Source of the DNA: Reyranella sp. CPCC 100927
GTDB taxonomy: Bacteria > Pseudomonadota > Alphaproteobacteria > Reyranellales > Reyranellaceae
Direction of reading: 5' to 3'
Assembly (NCBI RefSeq): GCF_007859315.1
Contig: NZ_VOHA01000022.1
Coordinates: 1 to 64,000, forward strand
Length of the DNA: 64,000 nucleotides
Every line of letters begins with the position of its first letter. The stretch's first letter is position 1. Under the pieces are notes generated by a model. It was not told the DNA's origin and did no database searches. It worked only from the letters and a program-made list of their open reading frames with translations. The position numbers and the translations under genes are program-made. Below, piece by piece: positions 1 through 8,651 of the stretch.

Positions 1-2510
1 CCCATCGAGGGCAGGGCGGAGTAGAGCGACGTCTCCTGGCGGTAGTCCGGCACGACGGGCGCCGGCGGCGTCGGATCCGGTCCCGGGCCAGGACCCGGTC
101 CTGGGCCAGGATCTGGGTCCGGGCCCGGCTTTGGAGCCGGCGGTGTGGGACAGCCGGCGGGCGGCGGGGATTGCGTGCAGTCGAGCACCGAGCGCAGGTA
201 CCAGTTGCCGTCGGCGGCGTCGGCACCGACGCCGCCGTGGTAGAGCGAATACTGGTAGGGCCCGGCGACCACGCGGCCGGCCAGCGCGAAGGCGCCGGCG
301 GCGGAGTTGGGCTTGTCGCGCACCTCGACCAGCTCGATGCCGTTGCCGGGGGTCAGGGCGCCGGCGCCGCCGACATTGGTGACGGCGATCTGCGTGGCGC
401 CCGACCCGAGCTGCGTGCGATCGACGATCAGCACGTCCGCGATGCTGCCGCCGTCGCCGTCGACACCGCCGTTGAGCACGACATTGCTCAGCAACTGGCC
501 GCCGTTGGACACGAACACGCCCGTGCCGGGCGTGGCCGCGCTGGCACCGCCGGTGATGAGCAGCGTGTTGCCGACGACGGGGCCACGCAGGTCGATGGTG
601 CCGGTGTTGTTGAAGGTGGCCAGGTTGATGAATTGTCCCTGCACGACGCCCTCGCGATTGAGGTCGTAGGTCGTGGTACCCAGGCTGCGGCCGTCGATGC
701 CCGTGGTGGGGACATAGTAGTTGGCCGGGTCGACGGTCCTGGCGCCGCTCACCGGCGCGAATTTTACGGTGTCGGTCGAGATGTTGTTGAACGTCGCATT
801 CGGGCCGCCGAAATCCGAGATGGAGACGCGCTTGGTGTCGCGCACGCCGTCACCGTCGGTGTCGGCGAAGTGGCGGATGTTGAACGTGCCGTTGTTGTTG
901 AAGACATGTGCGGCGCCGGGCCAGAACGTGATGTAGCCTTCGACCACGCCATCATTCTGCACGTGCAGGGCCTGCACCGGCACGGTGCGCCCCATGCAGG
1001 TCATGCTGCCGTCGTTGACCGCTGCTGCGGCCACCAGAAGCCCACCGCTGCTGCCGCCGCCGGCTGCGCATGTGGTGCCCATGGTGATGGCGAGGTCGCT
1101 GAGCGCGCCGATCACCCCTTGGTTGTTGATCGACATGGCCGGCACGGTCGACGTTGCGCCGCTGAAAATGACAACGCCGGCAGCCGGCAGGTTGGAGCCG
1201 ATCGAATGCTGAGCGCCGAAAGTGCCGTCGTCGTTATAAGTGCCCGTCTGCGCGATGGTGACAGACAGATCCCCCGGATTGGCCGCCCAGCCGCCCATGA
1301 CGCTGACGCCCGCGGCGACGGTGACGGCGACAGGCGCTGTCGAGGAAGACGCCGCGACACCGGGCGCGTTCTGGCCGGACGCCGTGATGTTGGCGTTGGC
1401 ATTGACCGTGACGGTGCCGGACGGTGCGCTATCGCCCGGGTAGCTGACGGCCACGACGCCGCCGGCTTCCGAGCCGGTGGCGCGGATCGGCGCCGTGATG
1501 GTGATCGTGATGGAGCCGGATCCCTCCGTCACGCCATCGAAATCGTTATCGCTGCCCATGGCCGCCGCCGCCACAGCGAAGGCGCCGGCGCCTGTGGTCG
1601 TGATGCCGCCCGTGCGAATATCGGCTGCGTAAGTGGGCGTGAAAGACCAGGCGTGAATGCCCGCTGAACCATCCCCGCTTGTGTTGATCAGCCCGGCCGT
1701 GCTGTCGATGGTGGCAACGCCGTCGTGGAGAGCGGCAATCCCGGGCGCACTGTCCCCCTGCGTTGTGATGGCTCCCGTCGTGATCGAGGCTCCACCATTG
1801 TAAACATTACTGTAAACACCAACGCTGCCGCCGCCCGTCGTTGTTGTCTGTCCACGGGTTGTGTCGATTGTCAGGGTGCCGGGGGCGGTATAGCTATTCA
1901 GGTATCCGCTGACGGCATTCGAGTTGATGCCGGATGTCGTGACGTCGCCGGTCGTGATGGCTATTGAACCACTCGACGATCCGTAGATCCCTGAGGCGGA
2001 CTTGCCGGTGGTCGATATCGACCCGGCCGTCGTGTCGATGATGGCCGGGCTTTCTCCGTTGCTTCCCGACACGGCTCCGGCGTAGTCGCCGGTCGTCGAA
2101 ACATCGGCAGTCGTTATGGTCAAGGCCCCGCTGGTATACGCCTGGATGCCGTAGCCATACGCACCTGTCGTCGTGACAGTGCCTTGTCTCGTATCGATCG
2201 ACAGATCGCCATTGATGGACACATTGAGGCCGCCGGTTCCCGGTGGCGGACTGACCACGACGCCAGGATCGAACGTCAGGCTTAGTGTCGGGGGGGCGTA
2301 ATAAGTAATTCCATCCGGATAGTTGCCTGGATCGACGACGCAGGTGACGGTCGTCCCCGTCCCACACTCGTTCTCGGCAAATGCCTGCCCTACCATGACG
2401 GGTGCGGGCAGGAGTGCCACCGCGATCGCAAGACGAGAAACAGTCGATCGGAAGTCAGCGTGGCAAGACATTGCTGACCATCCCGTTTTGGCGAACGTAT
2501 TGTTTCGCAT
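1..2510 (-). CDS. Autotransporter-type surface protein, passenger region (partial, runs off left edge)
   Basis: The minus strand is open from an ATG at 2510 to the window edge (836 codons seen). An in-frame TGA two codons upstream fixes this as the earliest start. Residues 1-45 look like a long Sec signal peptide ending AFA, after a basic N-terminus and the stretch LAIAVALLPAPVMVG. The rest is a Gly/Ser/Thr/Asn-rich series of short repeats (ITTTG, TIDTT and GDVTTSG types), typical of beta-helical passengers. A Pro/Asp/Gly linker follows, then YRQETSLYSALPSM, which resembles the sequence just before the beta-barrel of type V autotransporters. The barrel itself would lie beyond position 1. Probable role: secreted or surface-displayed adhesin-like protein; the ligand is unknown. 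No strong Shine-Dalgarno site is visible. Confidence 0.8.
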   Translation of the reverse strand, partial: MRNNTFAKTGWSAMSCHADFRSTVSRLAIAVALLPAPVMVGQAFAENECGTGTTVTCVVDPGNYPDGITYYAPPTLSLTFDPGVVVSPPPGTGGLNVSINGDLSIDTRQGTVTTTGAYGYGIQAYTSGALTITTADVSTTGDYAGAVSGSNGESPAIIDTTAGSISTTGKSASGIYGSSSGSIAITTGDVTTSGINSNAVSGYLNSYTAPGTLTIDTTRGQTTTTGGGSVGVYSNVYNGGASITTGAITTQGDSAPGIAALHDGVATIDSTAGLINTSGDGSAGIHAWSFTPTYAADIRTGGITTTGAGAFAVAAAAMGSDNDFDGVTEGSGSITITITAPIRATGSEAGGVVAVSYPGDSAPSGTVTVNANANITASGQNAPGVAASSSTAPVAVTVAAGVSVMGGWAANPGDLSVTIAQTGTYNDDGTFGAQHSIGSNLPAAGVVIFSGATSTVPAMSINNQGVIGALSDLAITMGTTCAAGGGSSGGLLVAAAAVNDGSMTCMGRTVPVQALHVQNDGVVEGYITFWPGAAHVFNNNGTFNIRHFADTDGDGVRDTKRVSISDFGGPNATFNNISTDTVKFAPVSGARTVDPANYYVPTTGIDGRSLGTTTYDLNREGVVQGQFINLATFNNTGTIDLRGPVVGNTLLITGGASAATPGTGVFVSNGGQLLSNVVLNGGVDGDGGSIADVLIVDRTQLGSGATQIAVTNVGGAGALTPGNGIELVEVRDKPNSAAGAFALAGRVVAGPYQYSLYHGGVGADAADGNWYLRSVLDCTQSPPPAGCPTPPAPKPGPDPDPGPGPGPGPGPDPTPPAPVVPDYRQETSLYSALPSM

Positions 2511-2957
2511 CGCTCAGGTGTTTGCTGGGAAATCGGATATCCGTGCTTCACGTGGGCAGTGAGATCGATCACGGATTGGTTTGAATTAGAATTCACCAGG
2601 CATGGAAGTCACCAAGAAAATAGATGATATTCCGCATGTCGGATTCAAACAAATGTCTAACAATTTTAGCATATTACAGATTATTTTGATGATAAATAAA
2701 ATAAATATCCAAAATTAAAAAATCAAATTTGCTATTTTATTGTTTGTGATCGTAGTCAGCGCTCGCGTCGAGGTTGGCGCGATCTTTGGTGCCTCAGCGT
2801 AGTGGGCAGGGGAATGGCGGGGCGACTCGGCGCCTCTAGGCTCTCCGGTGCAGGGTGTGGTGGGTGCCGCCCTGTCCGGGACTCGCGTCGGGAGTGCTCC
2901 GGAAAGAGCAACCCGACGCGGGTTTCGGGCCCTGGCGCGATATTCGCTGCGGTCGTT
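2511..2957. other. Intergenic, AT-rich leader between autotransporter and receiver gene
   Basis: No convincing gene is present. Roughly 2590-2760 is strikingly AT-rich (runs of A and T, for example around 2690-2745) against a GC-rich background. It sits upstream of the autotransporter start, so it probably holds that gene's promoter. The base composition also suggests foreign origin or binding by a nucleoid protein. From 2770 to 2957 composition returns to normal and nothing is recognised. Confidence 0.5.
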
Positions 2958-3362
2958 TCAGAGGCCTCCCTTTATCCAGCTGTTCGCGGCTCGGTGCGTG
3001 GCGGCAATAAGCTCACTGCGTGCCATCGGCTTCTCGAGAAAGTCGAAAGCGCCGATCCGGATGGCGCGGATCACCATATCCACCGACCCCTGGCCGGTGA
3101 CCAGTACCGTTCGCGGTCGCGAGGCTGCCGGAAAGCGGTTAGTGAGGGCCTCGATCAGATCGAAGCCGTTCATGCCGGGCAATCCGACATCGATGAGGGC
3201 GACAGCGATATCAGTACGGGTGGTGCACGCCTCCAGCGCGGCCGCGGCGCTCGATGCGACAAGCACGCTGAAACCCTCCCGGGTCAGCGCGACTTGCATC
3301 TCGTCGAGCAGGCCGACCTCGTCATCGACGATCAGGACAGTCGTTTGCTTCGGCATGGGCAT
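2958..3362 (-). CDS. Orphan response-regulator receiver (REC) protein
   Basis: A 134-residue protein made only of a CheY-like receiver domain. It has the acidic pair in VLIVDDE, the phosphoacceptor Asp in ALIDVGLPGMNG, the conserved Thr region VLVTGQG and the Lys in FLEKPM. No output domain follows, so it probably works by phosphorylation-dependent protein contacts or as a phosphate sink. The start chosen is the ATG at 3362; an ATG two codons later (3356) is equally possible, and the frame is open further upstream without homology. No histidine kinase gene lies next to it, so its partner must be elsewhere. It follows the autotransporter gene's AT-rich leader, but no operon link is evident. 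Confidence 0.8.
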   Translation of the reverse strand: MPMPKQTTVLIVDDEVGLLDEMQVALTREGFSVLVASSAAAALEACTTRTDIAVALIDVGLPGMNGFDLIEALTNRFPAASRPRTVLVTGQGSVDMVIRAIRIGAFDFLEKPMARSELIAATHRAANSWIKGGL

Positions 3363-3967
3363 GCCTGTCGGTTCACGTGCCGGTGACATGTGCCTCGGCT
3401 TGCACCCTGCGCAGGATCTGCATTGCAGCGCTGGGGGTCGCGGCGACGGCTTTGCCGCCATCATTCAGAGCGGCGTTGTAGCCAGAAGAAATTCGAGCTT
3501 CGGGCGTATCGTGGTTAAGTTGACGCCTGGGGATGACTTCATCTCGACAGCGACATCGACGAGCCACCGGGAGCCGGATCTTGGTCATAGGACACCGTCA
3601 ATGGATTGGAACGGCTGTCAGTAAAGCTGCGAAGATTCCAAAAGGGAGAAACAGGCTGAAGCACCTCTATAATTCCACACATGGGTATTTAGTTAAATGC
3701 CAAAGTATATGCTGCCCCATGCAGGTCATCTATCAATAATGAAAACTAATGATGGACATTTAGAATTCAAATTTGCATTTCAGAAACCAGAAACCTTACA
3801 TGTTGCGTCGCACCGTACCAGGCGCGTTCCTCGCACTTGGGCGGCTTGCCGGTCTTGCGTCGAACGCGCAAGCGACGACAAGCGGTAACAACCAAGGTCG
3901 TGGCGTCGGATGCGCCGACGCGGCGCTGGCGGCTTGTGCGGGGAAGGCTAGCAACGGCGCCATGCCG
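3363..3967. other. Intergenic region without a supported gene
   Basis: About 600 bases with no recognisable protein. 3640-3790 is AT-rich. A plus-strand reading from 3799 begins like a signal peptide (MLRRTVPGAFLALGRL) but continues as low-complexity sequence and runs into the AraC remnant, so it may be debris of a lost gene. Together with the adjacent pseudogene this looks like a degraded segment. Confidence 0.4.
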
Positions 3968-4216
3968 TCATTGCGAGCGCTGCGCGCGGTAGCCCCGGGG
4001 TGAGAGGCCGAAGCGATCACGAAAGGCGCGGCTGAAGTGGCTCATAGTGCTGAAGCCGCTGTCGAGCCCGACAGTCGTGATGGGCAATCTGGCCGGGTTG
4101 CCGAGCATGCGTGCTGCGCGCTGAAGGCGTTCCTCCCAGATGAAGCGTGCGACCGACGTGTCTTCACTGGCGAACAACTTGTTCAGGTAACGCGGCGAAT
4201 CGACGGTAAGAACCAT
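3968..4216 (-). pseudogene. Remnant of AraC-family regulator (C-terminal HTH only)
   Basis: Reading right to left, the sequence encodes only the end of an AraC/XylS DNA-binding domain: DSPRYLNKLFASEDTSVARF, then a helix-linker, and SHFSRAFRDRFGLSPRGYR, the hallmark second HTH. The same segments occur in the intact AraC genes at 8652-9548 and 9666-10694 (SPRYLN..LF..., TSV.RY, SHF..AFR..F). The first HTH is cut and the whole sensor domain is missing; upstream codons (4217-4306) are open but show no homology. It sits divergently next to a LysR gene, as the intact AraC gene at 8652 does. It is judged non-functional. Confidence 0.75.
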
Positions 4217-4475
4217 TGCGGATTGGGGCCTGAGGCGCTGTCCGGAGCCGCGGCGAGTGGGCCGCCCCGTTGTTGTTCCGCCTCTTCCGTAGATCGATTG
4301 CGGCACTCAGACAGCGGTTGGGCGTCCAGTGGATGTCGCTGTATCTCGTCTGCCGGTCATTGCGAACACCACGCTTGGCTGGGTCGAACAGTCCAACCGC
4401 GCAGATGGCGCCGAAGCGCATTCCTCTTTCTTCGGGAAAGCGCCACTTCGCGTGAAGATGAGGTACTGTTGTCAA

Positions 4476-5321
4476 ATGGCCATCAATCTTGATCTTACCA
4501 TCCTTCGGTCCTTTGTGCTGATTGCGCAGGGTCGTACGTTCGCTGAAACAGCGGAGGCTGTGGGGCGATCACAGTCCGCGGTGAGTCTGCAGATCCAACG
4601 ACTCGAAGGCGACGTTGGTGCCTCCGTTTTTCACCGCAACCGGCAGGGTGTCGAGCTGACGACGGCAGGCGAGCGGCTGCTGGGCTACGCCCAGCGTCTT
4701 ATTCAAATCAATGACGAGGCGATATTCAGCTTCAATGACACTGCACCGCAGGCAATTTCCCTCGGTGTCACGCCGGACTTCGCCGAATCGGTGCTGCCGG
4801 AGGTGTTTCAGCGATTCATGCAAGAGCACCCCGGTGTTGAAGTCACCTTGCGTGTGGACACGTCCAAGGCGCTCGTTGAAGCGTTGCATCGCGAGGAACT
4901 CGACGTCGTCATCGCCTTGACGCGCGACGACCCACTCAATCAAGGCGTTTTCACGGAAGCATCCATGATATGGATTGCGCGTCGGGGCTTTCCGGGACCG
5001 GGCGATCGGCCACTCCCGCTGGCCCTGTTCGAAGCGCCGTGCACATTTCGATCCGCCGCCCTGGATGCGTTGGCTGCTGCCAATCGCCCGTATCGGATCG
5101 CCGCGATCAGTCCAAGCCTCGGCGGTCTTGTGGCTGCGGTCAGAGTTGGCTTCTGCGTTACGGTCCGGACCAGGCACATGCTGGCTCCCATGCTGGCGGA
5201 TGTGGGCGAAGAGCTCGACCTGCCGAAGCTTCCCCCAGTGACGTTCTGCCTCTATACGCGCCAGCGCGAGCGGCACCCGGCCCGCGATGACCTGATCGAG
5301 CTGTGCAGGCAGCATTTCTGA
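4476..5321 (+). CDS. LysR-family transcriptional regulator (copy 1, left of halogenase)
   Basis: A 281-residue LysR protein. The N-terminal winged HTH is clear (LRSFVLIAQGRTFAETAEAV, then GRSQSAVSLQIQRLE), followed by FHR and the linker helix ending in AQRLIQINDEA. A type-2 periplasmic-binding-like effector domain with FAESVLPEVFQRF follows. The ATG at 4476 starts right before the HTH; an ATG at 4458 is an alternative. It is a clear paralogue of the LysR gene at 7540-8385: same length, about half identical by eye, same C-terminal RDDLIE.CR. Both point toward the halogenase gene. LysR proteins usually need a small co-inducer, and a tryptophan-derived or halogenated compound is a reasonable guess here. 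Confidence 0.88.
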   Translation: MAINLDLTILRSFVLIAQGRTFAETAEAVGRSQSAVSLQIQRLEGDVGASVFHRNRQGVELTTAGERLLGYAQRLIQINDEAIFSFNDTAPQAISLGVTPDFAESVLPEVFQRFMQEHPGVEVTLRVDTSKALVEALHREELDVVIALTRDDPLNQGVFTEASMIWIARRGFPGPGDRPLPLALFEAPCTFRSAALDALAAANRPYRIAAISPSLGGLVAAVRVGFCVTVRTRHMLAPMLADVGEELDLPKLPPVTFCLYTRQRERHPARDDLIELCRQHF

Positions 5322-5430
5322 CGGACCGTCCTTCTTCAGGGCGCGGTCGTTGTTCGAGAGTGGTCGGTCTTCGGGTCGCCTTGATGCGGTTCATCCGTCG
5401 CGCAACATTTCCGAAGCTCATGACGATGAT

Positions 5431-5442
5431 TTGAAATTTCAA
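5431..5442. promoter_or_regulatory. Perfect 12-bp palindrome upstream of halogenase
   Basis: TTGAAATTTCAA is a perfect palindrome in the 274-bp gap between the LysR gene and the halogenase, 154 bases before the halogenase ATG. LysR sites are usually short interrupted palindromes rich in A/T, so this is a candidate binding site for one of the flanking regulators. The assignment is inference from position and symmetry only. Confidence 0.4.
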
Positions 5443-5595
5443 TTTGATTTGGCTCTACCGCGACAGTAGTCGGAAGCGCCTGGCTCCCAGAATCTCTGGA
5501 CAAGAACCGGGGCTATCTTCTCTTCCATACAGAAAATCTGCTCCGGTGGCGCGCGAAAGAACAGCCAGGCCATCAACATTAGATTGGGAGCGTGG

Positions 5596-7122
5596 ATGCT
5601 TGATCTGACGGCAGTGAAAACTGCAGCGATCGTTGGCGGAGGGATCGCTGGCTGGTTTTCGGCGCTGATGCTGCGGCGTGTCCTGGGAGCGGACGTCAAC
5701 GTGACGCTCATTGACACGCCTGGTGGAGGCGCGGGCGATATTGGCGTCAGTGCACATGTCAACCTTGTGGACGGCCTGCGCCGAAACAAGATCCCCGTTG
5801 ACGAATTCGTCCGTGAAACAAGCGCAGTCTACAAGTTGGGGGTCGTTTACGAAGGCTGGCGAGGCGACGACCGCAACGACCGTTACTATCGCCTCTTTTG
5901 CAGCGCTGGAAGCCGTGAGTTGAGCTGGCGGCAGAACGGTTTCTGCCCGCTTTTGTCGGCCCGGATCGCTGCCGGATTGGATCTTCACAGTTGGATACCA
6001 GGCTTTGAGACGATCGCGCGAAATGCGCCGCAGAAGGACATACCGGCGCTGCTGAGAAAAGCGGATCTTGTGGCTTCCTATCATTTCGACGGTCGCCGGG
6101 CGGCAAACTACTTCCGCAAGGCAGCGCTCGCGCGCGGCGTCAAGTATCGGACGTCGCGCGTGAACGCGCTGGAGCTTGACGAGCGAGGCTACGTGCGAGC
6201 GCTGCGCATAACTGGAGACAGCTTGGGCGTCGACTTCGTGATCGATGCTTCTGGCATGGCCAGGATTGGCATCGGCAATACCTTTCGTGCGCCGTGGCGA
6301 TCGTTCTCCGACCATTTGTTGGCCGATCGGGTGATTCCCTTTCACTGGCGTACTTCCGGAAACCCCGCGCTGTTGACGCACGCCGTTTCGATGAACGCCG
6401 GATGGACGTGGCTGGCACCGCAGATCGATCGGATTGGCGCCGGTTACGTGTTCAGTAGTGGTCATATTGACGAGCCGTCGGCTATCGCAGAGATCGCGAC
6501 CCGGTTTGGACAGGCGATGACGCCCATGCCGATGCTCCGCTTCGAACCGGGCCACTTTGAAACGGCGTGGGTTAACAACGTCGTGGCCCTTGGGCTCGCC
6601 TCGGGCGCGGTCGAGCCCCTTGAAGCGACCTCGATGGGCCAGCTGCTGGAACAGCTCAGAAACTTGGAGCGGATTTTCCTCGGCACCGGCGGGATTATCG
6701 GCCATCAGACCATCGAGCGATTCAATCGAGCCAATGCGCAGTGTTGGGCAGGAATCCGTGATTTCCTGCGCATGCACTATGACTGCCAGAGGCGCGATAC
6801 GGCTTTCTGGCGAGATGCCGCAACAGCGCAGCTCTCGGAGAGCTATGCCGAGATGAGGGCATGTCTTCAACGACGGACACCGCGCTTTCTCGATATCGAG
6901 GCTTACTGTGGGAGCGGCTGGCAGTCCCTGTTCCAGGTCGTCGACTGGATACTCGCTGCGGCATCGCTGGGGATCACGACCGCTGCTGCTGCGCGCGACG
7001 AACTCAGTCGTTTGCCGCCAGAAATGCGCGACGATGTCGAGGCGTATCTTGATGGGCAGCGGCGTGCAGTAGTGGAACGACGGCCGTCATCTGCAGTTCG
7101 ATATGAGATCGTGGCGGCGTGA
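5596..7122 (+). CDS. Flavin-dependent tryptophan-halogenase-like protein
   Basis: A 508-residue protein of the PrnA/RebH family, which uses FADH2, O2 and halide to make an enzyme-bound haloamine or hypohalite that halogenates an aromatic substrate. Visible features are the FAD-binding GGGIAGW near residue 14, YKLG with the Lys at about 80 matching the catalytic lysine of PrnA, and VEPLEAT with the Glu at about 343 matching the catalytic glutamate. The family WxWxIP signature is present as WTWLAP (270-275), with Ala for Ile. The ATG at 5596 has GGGAG five bases upstream and is preferred to the in-frame TTG at 5584. No flavin reductase or biosynthetic genes adjoin it, so reduced flavin must come from elsewhere. 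The substrate is unknown; free tryptophan is possible. Confidence 0.85.
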   Translation: MLDLTAVKTAAIVGGGIAGWFSALMLRRVLGADVNVTLIDTPGGGAGDIGVSAHVNLVDGLRRNKIPVDEFVRETSAVYKLGVVYEGWRGDDRNDRYYRLFCSAGSRELSWRQNGFCPLLSARIAAGLDLHSWIPGFETIARNAPQKDIPALLRKADLVASYHFDGRRAANYFRKAALARGVKYRTSRVNALELDERGYVRALRITGDSLGVDFVIDASGMARIGIGNTFRAPWRSFSDHLLADRVIPFHWRTSGNPALLTHAVSMNAGWTWLAPQIDRIGAGYVFSSGHIDEPSAIAEIATRFGQAMTPMPMLRFEPGHFETAWVNNVVALGLASGAVEPLEATSMGQLLEQLRNLERIFLGTGGIIGHQTIERFNRANAQCWAGIRDFLRMHYDCQRRDTAFWRDAATAQLSESYAEMRACLQRRTPRFLDIEAYCGSGWQSLFQVVDWILAAASLGITTAAAARDELSRLPPEMRDDVEAYLDGQRRAVVERRPSSAVRYEIVAA

Positions 7123-7177
7123 TCGGACTCAAGAGAGTCGCGGGTGAGCCAAGTCACTCTGGAAATGGTGCACCATC

Positions 7178-7330
7178 CTAATGATCGTAACACTGGCGCA
7201 CAAGCAACACTCCCATGCTCGCGGCTGCCCCCATCGAAACCACAAATAGCGCTAACATCACCAGTCGCGACATCCGCATCCTGCTGAGCCTGACTTCCAT
7301 GGATTTTTTGGTAAGATCAATTGTAGCCAT
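7178..7330 (-). CDS. Small single-pass membrane protein (50 aa), unknown function
   Basis: A short reading frame from ATG at 7330 to TAG at 7178 encodes 50 residues: a charged N-terminus (MATIDLTKKSMEVRLSRMRM), one hydrophobic segment (about residues 22-44, MLALFVVSMGAAASMGVLLV) and a short tail RQCYDH. A strong GGAGG lies seven bases before the ATG, which is the best reason to believe it is translated. It lies between the halogenase and the second LysR gene, antisense to neither. N-in/C-out topology is predicted by the positive-inside rule. I do not recognise a family. Its position suggests it belongs to the halogenase locus. Confidence 0.55.
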   Translation of the reverse strand: MATIDLTKKSMEVRLSRMRMSRLVMLALFVVSMGAAASMGVLLVRQCYDH

Positions 7331-7539
7331 TATGCTTCCTCCAGATCCCCGTCGCGTTCCCTCCGGATGCTTTTTTGCTTGCTCTGCAGGCAGGATAGTC
7401 GTGGCGGGTTCTATCGGCTTGTCTGATTAGGTTGATTGATTTTGCTGCAGTGGCCCCGTTTCGCCTGGTCGGGTTGGATCCGATTGCAGAGAAAGAGCAA
7501 AAGAGAGCCGAAAGTGCGTCGCGGATCGCGCCATGACAG

Positions 7540-8385
7540 TTACTGCCGAAGACGGGTCCGGCATATTTCGATCAGGTCATCCCGGACAGGGTATGTCGCT
7601 TTCGGCGCATAAAAGCAGAAGCCCAGGTTGGGAAGTGTCGGCAGGTTGAGTTCAGCGCCAACGTCCGCCAGCGATGGTGCGAGCAGATGTCTGGTTCTGA
7701 CTGTGATGCAAATGCCGGCCCGCACCGGAGCCAGGATCCCTTCCAGGCTCGAGCTGGTGGCAGCAACCCGAAATGGAAAGTCTATTCCGAGCGCGTGGAG
7801 TGCCGTGGTTCTAAACGAACAGTCTCTCTGGCAGAGCGCGAGCGGTAGCAGTCCATCCTCGAATGGCTCGAACCCCTGTTTTCCGATCCAAATCATGGGG
7901 GCTTCCGCAATGACGCCATTGCTCAGCCCGTCGTTCCCGTGGAGACCGATGGCGAGATCAAGCTGATCACCGCGAGCGGCTTCGATCAATCGGTTTGGAT
8001 CATCAATGCACAGCGTGACATCGAGATCGGGATGCTCCAATCGGAACTCGGACAACACTTGCGGTAACACCGATTCTGCCAGGTCCAGCGTAATGCCAAC
8101 GCGCAAGCGCTTCGATGCAATCTGGCTGGTGTTGAGAACGGCCTCGTCGTTTATTTGGATAAGGCGTTGCGCATAGGGGAGGAGACGTTGGCCCGCCAAC
8201 GTCAAGGTCACGGACGAATGGCCGCGGTGGAAGATCGGTGCGCCGATGGAGGCTTCAAGACGACGAATCTGCAGACTGACCGCGGGCTGTGATCTGCCGA
8301 CGGCGGTTGCCGTTTCTGCGAAGGTGTGGCCTCGGGCAATGAGGGCAAAAGATCGGAGCGTTGCGAGATCGAAATTGGTAAGCAT
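7540..8385 (-). CDS. LysR-family transcriptional regulator (copy 2, right of halogenase)
   Basis: A 281-residue LysR protein. The HTH reads LRSFALIARGHTFAETATAV then GRSQPAVSLQIRRLE. The effector domain shares LAESVLPQVLSEF, PMIWIGKQGF and ITVRTRHLLAPSLADVG with the paralogue at 4476-5321. The start at 8385 (MLTNFDLATLRSF) matches the usual LysR N-terminus; the frame is open for another 129 codons upstream but that stretch lacks homology and overlaps the divergent AraC gene. It is transcribed toward the halogenase and is divergent from the AraC gene at 8652, mirroring the arrangement on the other side. One copy may activate and the other repress, or each may answer to a different inducer; the sequence does not say. 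Confidence 0.88.
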   Translation of the reverse strand: MLTNFDLATLRSFALIARGHTFAETATAVGRSQPAVSLQIRRLEASIGAPIFHRGHSSVTLTLAGQRLLPYAQRLIQINDEAVLNTSQIASKRLRVGITLDLAESVLPQVLSEFRLEHPDLDVTLCIDDPNRLIEAARGDQLDLAIGLHGNDGLSNGVIAEAPMIWIGKQGFEPFEDGLLPLALCQRDCSFRTTALHALGIDFPFRVAATSSSLEGILAPVRAGICITVRTRHLLAPSLADVGAELNLPTLPNLGFCFYAPKATYPVRDDLIEICRTRLRQ

Positions 8386-8651
8386 GCAATGTTTGCTGAG
8401 GACGCGCCTCTTCGGGCTCAAAGTATCGTTGCTCCCCATTTTTTGCTGTGCCCAAACGGCCCATTGAGTTTTCCGAAAAGGCCCTCGCTCGAGGCATGCT
8501 AACAGGCCAATGCGAATTGATCGGGCGGGAGGCAGCCATGACGGCTCGGTACTTGGCCCGACGAACGACGGCGTAGTATCGCAACGAAGCCGAACGCGCT
8601 GCGAAACCGCGAGCCAATCGATCAGAACCGATGACACCAGTGTAGGGAACC

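Noticed and set aside
171-1667. 498-codon open frame on the plus strand
   Set aside because: It is the antisense of the autotransporter passenger. Its translation is low-complexity Gly/Ala/Asp/Val/Arg without domain features, whereas the minus strand gives a signal peptide, repeats and a linker.
3773-4003. Plus-strand frame with a signal-peptide-like start
   Set aside because: Only about 25 residues look like a leader; the rest is low complexity and overlaps the AraC remnant. Possibly gene debris, not a supported CDS.
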